Origin: BJHQ01 sp964654285
Lineage (GTDB): Bacteria; Planctomycetota; UBA11346
Direction of reading: 5' to 3'
NCBI GenBank assembly: GCA_964654285.1
Contig: CAZZJC010000006.1
Location: 62,001 to 126,000 of the forward strand
Length of the DNA stretch: 64,000 bases
Shown here one piece after another: positions 33,887-42,754 of this stretch. Positions within the stretch are counted from its first letter, which is position 1. Each line of letters starts with the position of its first letter. The position numbers were made by a program, and so were the translations under genes. The notes beneath the pieces are model-generated. The model made no database searches, had not been told where the DNA came from, and saw only the letters and a program-made list of their open reading frames with translations.

Positions 33887-34901
33887 CAGTCCAGACGCGC
33901 AGGCCCTGGCGGGCAAGGTAGAGCGGGATGACGGTGAAGCCGGCCTGGACGAGGTCGCGCAGCAGGGCGCGCTTGGCGTCGGAACGCGGGCCGCACAGCA
34001 GGGTGACGGAACCGCCGTCGCCGCCGGCGCCGTTGACCTTGCAGCCCAGGATGCTGTGGGCGGTGGCGATCGCGATGACCTTCTCGAAATCGGGGCCGAC
34101 CAGGGCGGGATGCAGGGCGCGCTGGGCCTCGGTGTTCTCGTTCCAGACCCGGCCCAGTCCGGCCCAGTCGCCGCGCAGCAGGGTGTCCTTGGCGCGCAGG
34201 GCGAGGCTGCGGATACGTTCCAGGCGCGGATCCGCGTGCGCATCGGGGCCGAGGTGGCGGATGACCTCCTGGTGCACGGCCGATGACTGGTGCGGCCGGC
34301 CGATATAGACCAGCGCCATGCGCCGTTCGAGTTCCCACCACAGGGCATTGGGCAGGTGGAGCGGCGACACCGACGCGTCCGGGAAGCGGGTCATCTCGAT
34401 CAGGTTGACGCCGCCGTACGCGGCGCAGAGCTGGTCCTGGATGCCGCTCTGCAGGGAAAGATCCTCGGCCTCGATGCGGTGCGCCAGGCGGGCGATCTCG
34501 TAGGCGGTGAGGGTGCCCCCGGACAGGCGGTCGAGCGCGGCGATGATCGCGACCGATACCGAGGCCGAGGTGCCGGTGGACGCGCCCGGCGGCACCTCGC
34601 AGAAGAGGCTGACATCGATCGAGATGCGCTCCGGGACCTGGAGCCGGCGCAGGGCGCATTCCAGCAGCGGCAGCTTGTCGTAGGCGCGGTCGAGCTCCTC
34701 CATCGAGAAGCGCAGGCCGAAGTTCTCGGCGTGCACCGCGACCCGGGGCTGGTCGGGGCGGCGTTCGCGCGTGGTGATCTGGACTTCGACGTAGGGATAG
34801 ACCGCGATGTTGCAGACCCGGCCATGACCGGCGAACCAGGTGTCGGTCCAGCCGCCGACGTCGGCGACGCGGATCGGGGCGACGGCGGTGATGGTGGTCA
34901 T
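33867..34901 (-). CDS. GHMP-family sugar kinase, copy 2
   Basis: 344 aa, close paralogue of the kinase at 28065-29105, with the same three GHMP motifs (VADVGGWTDTWF; PPGASTGTSASVSVA; KVNGAGGDGGSVTLL). It is more GC-rich than copy 1. The C-terminus is shorter (WTDGNAAG versus WADGTAAATP). Upstream sequences of the two copies are only weakly alike, so the duplicated unit is essentially the coding region. It is divergent from hydE across 194 nt and lies next to the nusG-like gene. The substrate is not identifiable from sequence. Confidence 0.88.
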   Translation of the reverse strand: MTTITAVAPIRVADVGGWTDTWFAGHGRVCNIAVYPYVEVQITTRERRPDQPRVAVHAENFGLRFSMEELDRAYDKLPLLECALRRLQVPERISIDVSLFCEVPPGASTGTSASVSVAIIAALDRLSGGTLTAYEIARLAHRIEAEDLSLQSGIQDQLCAAYGGVNLIEMTRFPDASVSPLHLPNALWWELERRMALVYIGRPHQSSAVHQEVIRHLGPDAHADPRLERIRSLALRAKDTLLRGDWAGLGRVWNENTEAQRALHPALVGPDFEKVIAIATAHSILGCKVNGAGGDGGSVTLLCGPRSDAKRALLRDLVQAGFTVIPLYLARQGLRVWTDGNAAG

Positions 34902-35095
34902 GGGCGGTTTTCCTGGGGAAGGATCGAGCCTGCCGCCCGGCGGCGGTGAGGGAAGATGGCGTGCCAGGTCGCAGGCGCCGGGTACGCGCGATGGCGGCGA
35001 TGCCGGAAACGCATCCGCCCCGGCCGCAACCGCGCCGGATCGCCCACCCGCTGCGTCGGGCGGTTGAGTCCCCCGGCGGGGGGCGACACTCGCCG

Positions 35096-36211
35096 ATGTC
35101 CATGTCCACGACCGCTGTCTCTCCATCGGCCGGATTGGCCACCGATCGCGCCACGCTCGCCGCCTGGCTGGCGTGCGAGGACGACGTCCGGCTGGAGGAC
35201 CTCTGGGCGGCGGCCGATGCGGTGCGGCGCGAGCATGTCGGCGATGACGTCCACCTGCGCGGGCTGATCGAGATCTCGAACCACTGCGTGCGGCAGTGCG
35301 CGTACTGCGGCCTGGCGGGCAGTCGCGCACCGGAACCGGCCGGACCGCTGCCGCGTTATCGCATGACGCACGACGAGATCCTCGCCTGCGCGCACCAGGC
35401 GCGCGGGTACGGCTACGGCACGGTGGTGCTGCAAGGCGGCGAGGACTACGGCCTTACCGCCGACTGGGTCGCGGCGGTGGTGCGGGCGATCAAGGCCGAG
35501 ACCGGGTTGTCGGTGACGCTCAGCCTGGGCGAGCGGCGCGAGGACGAATTGCAGGCCTGGCGCGCGGCCGGGGCGGATCGCTACCTGCTGCGCTTCGAGA
35601 CCGCGAACCGGGACCTCTACCGCCGCATCCATCCGGATCTCGGCCGCGAGGTGTCCGACCGGCTGGCGCTGCTGCAGCGGTTGCGCGCGATCGGCTACGA
35701 GATCGGCACCGGCATCATGGCCGGCATCCCGGGGCAGACGTTCGCGGATCTGCTCGACGACCTGGAGACCTTCCGCCGGTTGGATCCCGACATGATCGGC
35801 ATCGGGCCGTACCTGCCGCATCCGCAGACCCCGCTCGGCCGCGAGGCGATCGGCATCTTCGCCGACACGCCGGGGCAGGTGCCCTCCAGCGAACGGATGA
35901 CCTGCATCCTGGTGGCGCTGACGCGGCTGGTCTGCCCCGAGGCGAACCTGCCCGCGACGACCGCGCTGGCGACGATCAACAAGCGCGATGGGCGCGAGAA
36001 CGGCCTGCGCCGGGGGGCGAACATCCTGATGCCGAACCTGACCCCGGTGCGCTATCGCGCCCTCTACGAGATCTATCCCGCCAAGGCCTGCGTCGACGAG
36101 ACCGCGGAGCAGTGCCACGGCTGCCTGGACGGCCGCATCCGCGCGCTCGGCCGGGTGCCGGGGCGCGGGCCGGGCAGCCGGCGGCGGTCGCTGGCCGGGG
36201 GAGGCGCATGA
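35096..36211 (+). CDS. hydE: [FeFe] hydrogenase H-cluster maturase HydE
   Basis: 371-aa radical-SAM enzyme. The cluster motif is ISNHCVRQCAYCGLAGS (CX3CX2C), followed by YGTVVLQGGEDYGL, a typical GGE motif, and IGTGIMAGIPGQTFADL. A second Cys set CVDETAEQCHGC (CX7CX2C) near the C-terminus matches the optional auxiliary cluster of HydE. HydE supplies a precursor for the diiron subcluster of [FeFe] hydrogenase. The start is ATG 35096 or ATG 35102. It overlaps hydG by 4 nt. The other maturase HydF and a hydrogenase are not in this window. Confidence 0.93.
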   Translation: MSMSTTAVSPSAGLATDRATLAAWLACEDDVRLEDLWAAADAVRREHVGDDVHLRGLIEISNHCVRQCAYCGLAGSRAPEPAGPLPRYRMTHDEILACAHQARGYGYGTVVLQGGEDYGLTADWVAAVVRAIKAETGLSVTLSLGERREDELQAWRAAGADRYLLRFETANRDLYRRIHPDLGREVSDRLALLQRLRAIGYEIGTGIMAGIPGQTFADLLDDLETFRRLDPDMIGIGPYLPHPQTPLGREAIGIFADTPGQVPSSERMTCILVALTRLVCPEANLPATTALATINKRDGRENGLRRGANILMPNLTPVRYRALYEIYPAKACVDETAEQCHGCLDGRIRALGRVPGRGPGSRRRSLAGGGA

Positions 36212-37653
36212 CCTCTGCCGCGATCGGCACCGACTTCATCGACGATGCGTATCTCGAAGGCCTGCTCGCTGAGACCCCGGCGGATCCCGGGCACGTGCGC
36301 GAGATCATCGCGAAAAGCCTGGCGAAGCAGGCGCTGACGGTCGAGGAGACCGCCGTGCTGCTGACCATCCGCGACCCCGCCCTCAAGGCCGAGATCCAGG
36401 AAGGGTCGCGCCGGCTGAAGCGCCAGGTCTACGGCAACCGCATCGTGCTCTTCGCGCCGCTCTACGTCGGCAATCTGTGCGTGAACGATTGCACCTACTG
36501 CGGCTTCAAGCGCTCGAACCACGACGCGGTGCGCACCACGCTCGACCGCGACGCCCTGGTCAGCCAGGTGAAGGCCCTGGAGGACGCCGGGCACAAGCGC
36601 CTGATCCTGGTCTTCGGCGAGCATCCGCGCTACGACGCCGCATTCATCGCCGACAGCGTGCGCACGGTGTACGGGGTCACCAGCGGCGCGACCGGCGAGA
36701 TCCGCCGGGTGAACGTCAACGCAGCGCCGTTCGACATCGACGGCTTCCGCACCGTGAAGGCGGCCGGCATCGGCACCTGGCAGGTCTTCCAGGAGACCTA
36801 CCACCACGCGACCTACGCCGCGATGCATTCCGCCAGGCAGGACCGGCCGGCGCCCGGTGTGAATTCGGCGCAACGGCCCAAAAGCGATTACCTCTGGCGC
36901 CTGTCCGCCTTCGACCGCGCGATGCAGGCGGGCATCGACGATGTCGGCCTGGGCGCGCTGTTCGGCCTGTACGACTGGCGCTTCGAGGTGCTCGGCCTCG
37001 TCCGCCATGCCCTGCACCTGCAGGAATGCTTCGGCGTCGGGCCGCACACCATCAGCTTCCCGCGCCTGCAACCGGCCTCGGGGGTCACCCTCGACCCGCG
37101 CTGGGCGGTCTGCGACGACGACTTCCGCCACCTCGTCGCGGTACTGCGCCTCGCGGTGCCGTACACCGGGCTGATCCTGACCGCACGCGAACCGGTGGCG
37201 ATCCGCAATGAACTGATGGAATTCGGGGTGAGCCAGATCGATGGCGGCACCCGCATCGGCCTCGGCGCCTACACCGCCGGCGACGACGGGCAGCACCTCG
37301 AACGCGAGCAGTTCCGCATCGGCGACAGCCGCAGCCTGGACCAGGTCGTGCAGGAACTCATCGCCCGCCACGAACTGCCGAGCTTCTGCACCGCCTGCTA
37401 CCGCCTCGGCCGCACCGGCGAGCATTTCATGGAGTTCGCCATCCCGGGCTTCATCAAGCGCTTCTGCACCCCGAACGCGCTCACCACCTTGCAGGAATAC
37501 CTCGTCGACTACGCCCCGCCGGACACTCGCGCCCAGGGCCAGGCCGTGATCGCGGCGGAACTGGCCCGCATGGAAGACGGCGACCTCAAGCGCGAACTGG
37601 TCGCGCGGCTTGAACGCATCCGCACCACGGCGGCGCGCGACCTGTATTTCTGA
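36208..37653 (+). CDS. hydG: [FeFe] hydrogenase H-cluster maturase HydG
   Basis: 481-aa radical-SAM tyrosine lyase that makes CO and cyanide ligands for the H-cluster. The SAM cluster motif is LCVNDCTYCGF (CX3CX2C). The C-terminal CTACYRLGRTGEHFM, with a third Cys 22 residues after the second, is the CX2CX22C auxiliary-cluster motif specific to HydG and absent from ThiH. IVLFAPLYVGN and the terminal DLYF also fit. The ATG at 36208 overlaps the hydE stop (ATGA). The pair indicates that the organism can mature an [FeFe] hydrogenase and so probably ferments or evolves hydrogen. Confidence 0.95.
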   Translation: MTSAAIGTDFIDDAYLEGLLAETPADPGHVREIIAKSLAKQALTVEETAVLLTIRDPALKAEIQEGSRRLKRQVYGNRIVLFAPLYVGNLCVNDCTYCGFKRSNHDAVRTTLDRDALVSQVKALEDAGHKRLILVFGEHPRYDAAFIADSVRTVYGVTSGATGEIRRVNVNAAPFDIDGFRTVKAAGIGTWQVFQETYHHATYAAMHSARQDRPAPGVNSAQRPKSDYLWRLSAFDRAMQAGIDDVGLGALFGLYDWRFEVLGLVRHALHLQECFGVGPHTISFPRLQPASGVTLDPRWAVCDDDFRHLVAVLRLAVPYTGLILTAREPVAIRNELMEFGVSQIDGGTRIGLGAYTAGDDGQHLEREQFRIGDSRSLDQVVQELIARHELPSFCTACYRLGRTGEHFMEFAIPGFIKRFCTPNALTTLQEYLVDYAPPDTRAQGQAVIAAELARMEDGDLKRELVARLERIRTTAARDLYF

Positions 37654-37900
37654 GCCCAGCGGGGCTTGCGCCCCAGCCCGACTGCGCCGCTCTGCGGCTG
37701 GCATGCTGCGCATGTCCCCGCTGCGCGGGGATCGACCTGTGGCGACGGTGGCTGCGCCACCGAGTTCCGCTGCGCGGAACCAAGCCCGTCCCCGCTCGCT
37801 CGCTTCGCTCCTCGGGGGATTGCTCCTCGCGGGGCGCTGCCCCGCTACGCCCCGCCAGGGGCCCTCGCCCCTGGACCCGCACGGACCCAACCAGTGCGAA

Positions 37901-37923
37901 AGTTTGACTTCCTGAGTCAAACT
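37901..37923. promoter_or_regulatory. Perfect 9-bp inverted repeat upstream of marR
   Basis: AGTTTGACT-TCCTG-AGTCAAACT: 9-bp arms, 5-nt loop, 115 nt before marR. No T-run follows, so a terminator is less likely than an operator or processing hairpin. Confidence 0.45.
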
Positions 37924-38012
37924 ACCTGCATTCAAGAACCCTAGCGCCGCCTCCGGCCTGCGGGCTGCGCAGCACGTGTCGAAGGTTGCCGTTTCGTTGT
38001 CTGGACGATATC

Positions 38013-38022
38013 CGTTGCAACG
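38013..38022. promoter_or_regulatory. Candidate MarR operator (CGTTGCAACG)
   Basis: Perfect 10-bp palindrome 15 nt before the marR ATG, in the size and TTGCAA-centred form seen for MarR-family sites. CGTTG also recurs at 37995-37999, in inverted relation to the CAACG half. It would give autoregulation of marR-yceI. Confidence 0.45.
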
Positions 38023-38037
38023 ACTATTTAGCTGCCC

Positions 38038-38535
38038 ATGCCCGGGCTGCTGCAATCCGAACTCCGCCTGACGCGGCCGCTGCCCAGCGCCGAGGTCGAG
38101 GGCTACCTCAACCTCATGCGGACGGCCGAACTGCTGCGGCGGCAGGTGACCGAACTGCTGCGGTCCTCCGACCTGACCCCGGCGCAGTACAACGTCCTGC
38201 GCATCCTGGCTGGCGCGGGAGCGCGGGGGTGCTCGTGTGCGACCATGGCCGAACGGATGGTCCACTTCGATCCCGACGTGACCCGGCTGGTCGACCGCCT
38301 GGCGGCGCGCGGCCTGGCGCAGCGCGACCGCGATCCCGGCGATCGCCGCCTGGTCATCACCCGCATCACGGCCGAAGGTTCCGCGCTGATCGAGCGCCTG
38401 GCGCGACCGATCGCCGACCTCCACCGCCGCCAGTTCGCCGCCCTGGGCGGCGAACGCCTGCATATGCTCATCGTCGCGCTGGAAGACCTCCGGCGCGATC
38501 GTGAATCCCAACCCCAACCCATGGAGAAACCATGA
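38038..38535 (+). CDS. MarR-family transcriptional regulator
   Basis: 165 aa with a winged helix-turn-helix: LTPAQYNVLRILAGAG, SCATMAERMVHFDPDVTRLV (recognition region) and the wing RDRDPGDRRLVITRIT. MarR dimers usually repress nearby genes and release DNA on ligand or oxidant binding. It overlaps yceI by 4 nt and so probably controls it. No Cys pair typical of OhrR is present except CSC at about residues 61-63, which might be redox-active. The two symmetrical sequences upstream are operator candidates. Confidence 0.88.
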   Translation: MPGLLQSELRLTRPLPSAEVEGYLNLMRTAELLRRQVTELLRSSDLTPAQYNVLRILAGAGARGCSCATMAERMVHFDPDVTRLVDRLAARGLAQRDRDPGDRRLVITRITAEGSALIERLARPIADLHRRQFAALGGERLHMLIVALEDLRRDRESQPQPMEKP

Positions 38536-39119
38536 CCAGCCGCATCCTGTCCGCCCTCGCCCTCACCGGCTTCACCCTTGCCTCGGCCTCCGCTGCCGAC
38601 CAGTACACCCTCGACCCGGTGCATACCTTCGCCCTCTTCAAGGTGCAGCACTTCGGCGCCGGCATCTCGGTCGGCCGCTTCGACACCGCCGGCGGCACCC
38701 TGACCTGGGACGCGGCGGATGCGTCGAAGAATGCGATCTCCGTCACCATCCAGGCCGACAGCATCAGCACCGGCAGCGATGAGGCGTCGAAGAAGCGCGA
38801 CGGCCACCTGAAGTCGGCCGACTTCCTCAGCGCCAAGGAATTCCCCACCCTGTCGTTCAAGTCGACCGCCTTCACCAAGGTCGATGACGCGACCTTCAAG
38901 GTCGATGGCGACTTCACCCTGCGCGGCAAGAGCAAGCCGCTGAGCATCACGGTGAAGAAGACCGGCCAGGGCAAGCTGCCCGCCGCGATGGGCGGCAAGG
39001 ACGTGGTCGGCTTCGAGACCGTGTTCACCATCTCGCGCAAGGATTTCGGCATGGAATACGGCGCCGGCGCGGTGGGCGATACGGTGACGATCGAGTTCTA
39101 TACCGAAGCCAATAAGTAA
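38532..39119 (+). CDS. YceI-family periplasmic lipid-binding protein
   Basis: 195 aa. Residues 1-21 (MTSRILSALALTGFTLASAS) are a signal peptide with cleavage after ASA. The mature domain is the YceI lipocalin-like barrel: YTLDPVHTFALFKVQHFGAG, DEASKKRDGHLKSADFLSAK, and GDFTLRGKSKPLSITV. Family members bind polyisoprenoids in the periplasm. The gene is translationally coupled to marR by a 4-nt overlap. Confidence 0.92.
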   Translation: MTSRILSALALTGFTLASASAADQYTLDPVHTFALFKVQHFGAGISVGRFDTAGGTLTWDAADASKNAISVTIQADSISTGSDEASKKRDGHLKSADFLSAKEFPTLSFKSTAFTKVDDATFKVDGDFTLRGKSKPLSITVKKTGQGKLPAAMGGKDVVGFETVFTISRKDFGMEYGAGAVGDTVTIEFYTEANK

Positions 39120-39155
39120 GGACTCGCGCCAATACATCTGGCGCGTTCGGGTGCA

Positions 39156-39268
39156 GTAGCGCCGGCTTCAGCCGGCTCGGACGGCGGGCTTCAGCCCGCC
39201 AGCCAAGGCAGTAATAACGCTGGGGCGACTGAAGTCGCCCCTCCTTGCCGGCTGAAGCCGGCGCTACG
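39156..39268. repeat. Palindromic intergenic repeat, second copy
   Basis: Begins TAGCGCCGGCTTCAGCCGGC and ends GCCGGCTGAAGCCGGCGCTA, with GGCGGGCTTCAGCCCGCC and GGGGCGACTGAAGTCGCCCC between. Same design and partly the same sequence as 3691-3770. Confidence 0.75.
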
Positions 39269-39338
39269 GCAAACCTGTTGAAAGCGTCAGTTATCAATGC
39301 GCGAGCCTTTAGTCGAACTCTGACGCAGTCGCTTGCGC

Positions 39339-39432
39339 CTGGGACCGCCGGTTTCCAACCGGCCGAAAGCCGTGAGATGCTGATCCGAGGGCTTTTCCTG
39401 GGTTCCTGCCGGTTGAAAACCGGTGGTCCCAG
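39339..39432. repeat. Large imperfect inverted repeat (CCGGTTTTCAACCGG type)
   Basis: Left arm 39339-39363 and right arm 39408-39432 are 25 nt each with two mismatches. Each arm is itself palindromic around GGTTnnCAACC. The loop is 44 nt. It is a second class of dispersed palindromic element, next to the first. Confidence 0.7.
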
Positions 39433-39467
39433 GGAAGGCCAGCTTCATCCTGAGACAGGGATTGACC

Positions 39468-40331
39468 ATGCCTGACTTCAATTCCTTCCTGTTCGGCGTT
39501 GCCCTGCCTGCGGGCATAGCGCTGGTGTTCGCGGCCCTGGCCCGGTTGGGAGGGGTGGCGGTGGGACTCGCACCGCTGGGCGTCGGCCTGGCGGTCGCGG
39601 TGGCGCACGTCGCCCTGGTGGGCTGGCGCGGTCTGCCGCCGCCAAGTGTCGCGCATTGGCCGGGTCTGCTGGCGGGGTTTGCCGGACTGGCGGCGGGGGT
39701 CGCGGTCGGCACGTCCGGGCGGTGGCGCTGGGTCGGGGCAGGGCTGCTCCTGGCGGTGATCGTCGCCGGGCAGTATCTGACCCATGACGTTGCGGCGCAT
39801 CGCGGGTTGTCGACGGGCTCGTTCGCCGCCCTGGTGGCGTGGTGGACGCTGGGAACCATCGTCGCAGCCGCCCTGTGGGCCGTTCCGGCGTGGGTGCAGC
39901 TGCCGTGGGCCGGTGCGCTCGCCCTGGTGGTCGGGGCCGCCGCGACGGCCGCATGCCATGAACGTCTGGCGGGCAGTCTGAGCCTGATCCAGCTCTGCGG
40001 CGCCCTGGCCGCCGCCCTTGGGGCTGCGGGCGTGCTGGCGCGCTGGAAACCGTCACCGGCTATTGCGGCCGGTATCGGTCTTGCCGCTGCGGTCATCCTG
40101 GCCACCACGGTCAGCGTGGCCTACGAGACCAACGACCGGCCGTTCCCCTGGCCTTCCGTGATCGCCCTCGCCCTCGCTCCGCTCGGGCTGTTCGTCGCGC
40201 AGGCGCCGGGGCTCGCCAGCCGGCCGCGCCTGGGGCCGGCGCTCGGTCTGGTCGCGGTGGCGCTGATCGCCGGTTTCGCCGTGGCGTGGATCGTGCTGAC
40301 GGCCGGCCCCGCGAAATCCTACGGGTACTGA
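39468..40331 (+). CDS. Predicted integral membrane protein of unknown function
   Basis: 287 aa made of eight or nine hydrophobic segments rich in Ala, Gly, Leu and Val, with short polar loops (WLPPPSVAHW-like GWRGLPPPSVAHWPG, YETNDRPFPWPS). No transporter signature or charged catalytic residue pattern was recognised. The ATG at 39468 follows a GAC-rich leader without a strong ribosome-binding site. It stands alone on the plus strand before the DUF4337 gene, with 78 nt between. Confidence 0.7.
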   Translation: MPDFNSFLFGVALPAGIALVFAALARLGGVAVGLAPLGVGLAVAVAHVALVGWRGLPPPSVAHWPGLLAGFAGLAAGVAVGTSGRWRWVGAGLLLAVIVAGQYLTHDVAAHRGLSTGSFAALVAWWTLGTIVAAALWAVPAWVQLPWAGALALVVGAAATAACHERLAGSLSLIQLCGALAAALGAAGVLARWKPSPAIAAGIGLAAAVILATTVSVAYETNDRPFPWPSVIALALAPLGLFVAQAPGLASRPRLGPALGLVAVALIAGFAVAWIVLTAGPAKSYGY

Positions 40332-40409
40332 CGTGCACTGACCTGGGCCGCCCCGGACTGGAAATCGGTGGCTGGGCCGCATCCTGCGCCGCCCACCCCG
40401 GAGGAACCC

Positions 40410-41171
40410 ATGGCCGAGTCTCCCGAAATCCCCGAAGCGAAAGACCCGTTCGGGCGCCGTGTCGCCATCACCATCGCGATCATCGCGATCGTCCTCTCCG
40501 CGTTCACCGCCGTTGGCGACAACGCCAAGACCGAGGCGCTGGTGCGTACCACCGAGGCGGCCAACCGCTGGGCCTACTTCCAGTCCAAGAGCATCAAGGA
40601 GCACTCCTACGAACTGCAGAAGGAGCTGCTCCAGACCATGGCCCCGGGCACGATCGATGAGGGCAAACGCGTGGAACTGGTGAAGAAATACGACAAGAAG
40701 ATCGCCAAATACAAGGAGGAGAAGACCGACATCGGCTTCGGCCGCAAGGATGAGCACGGCCACTGGAAGGAGATCCAGGACGACCAGGGCAAGCCGCTCA
40801 TCAGCGCGACCCAGCTCGAAGGCGAAGCCAAGCATGAACTGGCCGTGAACGACCGGTGTGACAATGCGGTGCTGCTCCTCCAGATCGCAGTGGTCCTGTG
40901 CTCGGTCGCCATTCTCGTGGAATTGCATGCGTTCTGGTACATCGGCATGGGTGTCGCGCTGGTCGGCGCCATCGTCGGGACCACCGCCCTGTTCATGCCC
41001 GAACACCATGAGGAGCACGGCACCGCGGTCAGCGCCCAGCCGCACGCGGCCAAGCCCGCTCAGGGCCCCGGCCACGAGGCGAAAGCGGCGGAGGGCAAGG
41101 CCGGTGATGGCAAGGCCGAATCCGCAGTGCCGAAGGGCGAGGTACCGATCGCCAGGCCGGACGCGCACTGA
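40410..41171 (+). CDS. DUF4337 membrane protein
   Basis: 253 aa. N-terminal helix RVAITIAIIAIVLSAFTAVG, a soluble coiled-coil-like middle with TEAANRWAYFQSKSIKEHSY, which is the family hallmark, then two helices near residues 155-200. The C-terminal 45 residues are Ala-, Lys- and Glu-rich and probably disordered. The ATG at 40410 has a strong GGAGG 6 nt upstream. The function of DUF4337 proteins is not established; they are common in planctomycetes and some proteobacteria. Confidence 0.85.
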   Translation: MAESPEIPEAKDPFGRRVAITIAIIAIVLSAFTAVGDNAKTEALVRTTEAANRWAYFQSKSIKEHSYELQKELLQTMAPGTIDEGKRVELVKKYDKKIAKYKEEKTDIGFGRKDEHGHWKEIQDDQGKPLISATQLEGEAKHELAVNDRCDNAVLLLQIAVVLCSVAILVELHAFWYIGMGVALVGAIVGTTALFMPEHHEEHGTAVSAQPHAAKPAQGPGHEAKAAEGKAGDGKAESAVPKGEVPIARPDAH

Positions 41172-41285
41172 ACCCTCAGGTGGACGTGGGAAGGCACCAG
41201 GAAGCCGCATACGGCAGCCGGCGGCGCGTGCTTGCGCGCTGACGCCGGGTCCGCAAGCATCCCGGCCCGCCCCAGGAGCTTCCCC

Positions 41286-42752
41286 ATGCCCGTCCTCGGC
41301 ATCGATCTCGGCACGTCCGGCTGCAAAACGGTCCTCGTCGACCGTGACGGCCGCATCCTCGCCTCGGCCACCGCGTCGTATCCGCTCTCCAGCCCGAAGC
41401 CGCTGTGGAGCGAGCAGGATCCCGCCGACTGGTGGAAGGGCGTGGTCGCGTCGGTGCGCGAGGTGCTCGCCGCCGCGCCGGGCCAGACCGTCGAGGGCCT
41501 CGGCATCGGCGGCCAGATGCACGGCGCGACGCTGCTCGACGCTGATGATCAAGTGGTGCGCCCGGCGATCCTCTGGAACGACGGCCGCTGCCAGGAGGAG
41601 TGCGACCTTCTCCACACGAAGGTGAAGGATCTCATCAAGGAGACCGGCAACCGCGCCCTGGTCGGCTTCACCGCGCCGAAGCTGCTGTGGGTGCAGCGGC
41701 ATGAGCCGAAAGTCTGGAAACGCGTGCGCAGCGTTCTGCTGCCCAAGGACTACGTGCGCTTCCTGCTCACCGGCGAGAAGGTCGCCGAGATGTCGGACGG
41801 CGCCGGCATGCTGCTCATGGATGTCGCCAGGCGGCGCTGGTCGGCGAAGCTGCTCAAGGCCTGCAACATCACCGAAGCCTACCTCGGCCGCCTGATCGAG
41901 GGCAGCGAGGTCGCCGGCCTCGTCACCGCTGCGGCAGCGGCGGAGCTCGGCATCCCCGCCGGCACGCCGGTGGTCGGCGGCGCGGGCGACCAGGCGGCGG
42001 GCGCGATCGGTGCCGGCTGCGTGACGCCCGGCTTCACCACCATCGCGATCGGCACTTCCGGCGTGGTGTTCACCACCACCGCCGGCTACAAGCCCGACCG
42101 CCTGGGCCGCCTGCACACGTTCTGCCACGCCCTGCCGGGGCGCTGGCACCAGATGGGCGTGATGCTGTCGGCCGCTGGTTCCTTCCAGTGGTTCCGCGAC
42201 ACCCTCGCCCCCGGCCAGGATTTCGGCGCCTTGGCCGAGGCCGCCGGCGCCGCGCCCATCGGCTGCGAAGGCCTGACCTTCCTGCCCTACCTGACCGGCG
42301 AGCGCACCCCGCACGCCGACGCCCTCGCGCGCGGCGCGTTCGTCGGCCTCACCCGCCGCCACGACCTGCCGCACCTGACGCGCGCGGTGCTCGAAGGCAT
42401 CTGCTGCGGCCTGGCCGACAGCCTGGCGCTGATCCGCGCCGGCGGCACCACGGTCAGCGAAGCCACCGTCACCGGCGGCGGCACCCGTTCCGCCGTGTGG
42501 ATGCAGATGCTCGCCGACATCGGCAACGTGCGCATCGTCCTGCGCGACGGTGCCGACGCCGGGCCCGCACTTGGCGGCGCGCGCCTCGCCCTCATCGGCT
42601 GCTGCGGCGTCAGCGCCGCGAAGGCCTGCAAGCCCGGCCCGATCGTGAAGACGTTCTCCCCGATCCGCGCCAACGTGAAGGCCTACCAGCCGGTGCTGGC
42701 GCGCTTCGCCGGGCTATGGCCGGCGCTCAAGCCGTATTGCCATTCGGTCTAA
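41286..42752 (+). CDS. xylB: Xylulokinase
   Basis: 488-aa FGGY-family kinase that phosphorylates D-xylulose to xylulose-5-phosphate, leading into the pentose phosphate pathway. Motifs are VLGIDLGTSGCKTVLVDRDG (phosphate 1), GGQMHGATLLD and ILWNDGR (substrate site), TAPKLLWVQRHEP, and VTGGGTRSAVWMQMLADI. The ATG at 41286 has AGGAG 6 nt upstream. It is a single gene convergent with rnd, with a terminator-like stem between. Other FGGY sugars (e.g. rhamnulose) cannot be excluded, but motif MHGA fits xylulokinase. Confidence 0.9.
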   Translation: MPVLGIDLGTSGCKTVLVDRDGRILASATASYPLSSPKPLWSEQDPADWWKGVVASVREVLAAAPGQTVEGLGIGGQMHGATLLDADDQVVRPAILWNDGRCQEECDLLHTKVKDLIKETGNRALVGFTAPKLLWVQRHEPKVWKRVRSVLLPKDYVRFLLTGEKVAEMSDGAGMLLMDVARRRWSAKLLKACNITEAYLGRLIEGSEVAGLVTAAAAAELGIPAGTPVVGGAGDQAAGAIGAGCVTPGFTTIAIGTSGVVFTTTAGYKPDRLGRLHTFCHALPGRWHQMGVMLSAAGSFQWFRDTLAPGQDFGALAEAAGAAPIGCEGLTFLPYLTGERTPHADALARGAFVGLTRRHDLPHLTRAVLEGICCGLADSLALIRAGGTTVSEATVTGGGTRSAVWMQMLADIGNVRIVLRDGADAGPALGGARLALIGCCGVSAAKACKPGPIVKTFSPIRANVKAYQPVLARFAGLWPALKPYCHSV

Positions 42753-42754
42753 TC

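Larger units (their letters stand above)
37654..38037. other. Intergenic region with GC-rich hairpins and repeats before marR
   Basis: 384 nt. 37690-37830 is a run of short GC-rich palindromes such as TTCCGCTGCGCGGAA. 37841-37880 resembles the CGCCCCGCCAGGG...CTGGACCCG unit of the tandem repeats at 49.7 kb. Two symmetrical elements near marR are listed separately. No gene was supported. Confidence 0.5.

Noticed and set aside
36073..38517. 814-codon minus-strand open frame
   Set aside because: Antisense to hydG and marR; no family features.
40053..42374. 773-codon minus-strand open frame
   Set aside because: Antisense to the DUF4337 and xylB genes, which have clear domains and ribosome-binding sites.
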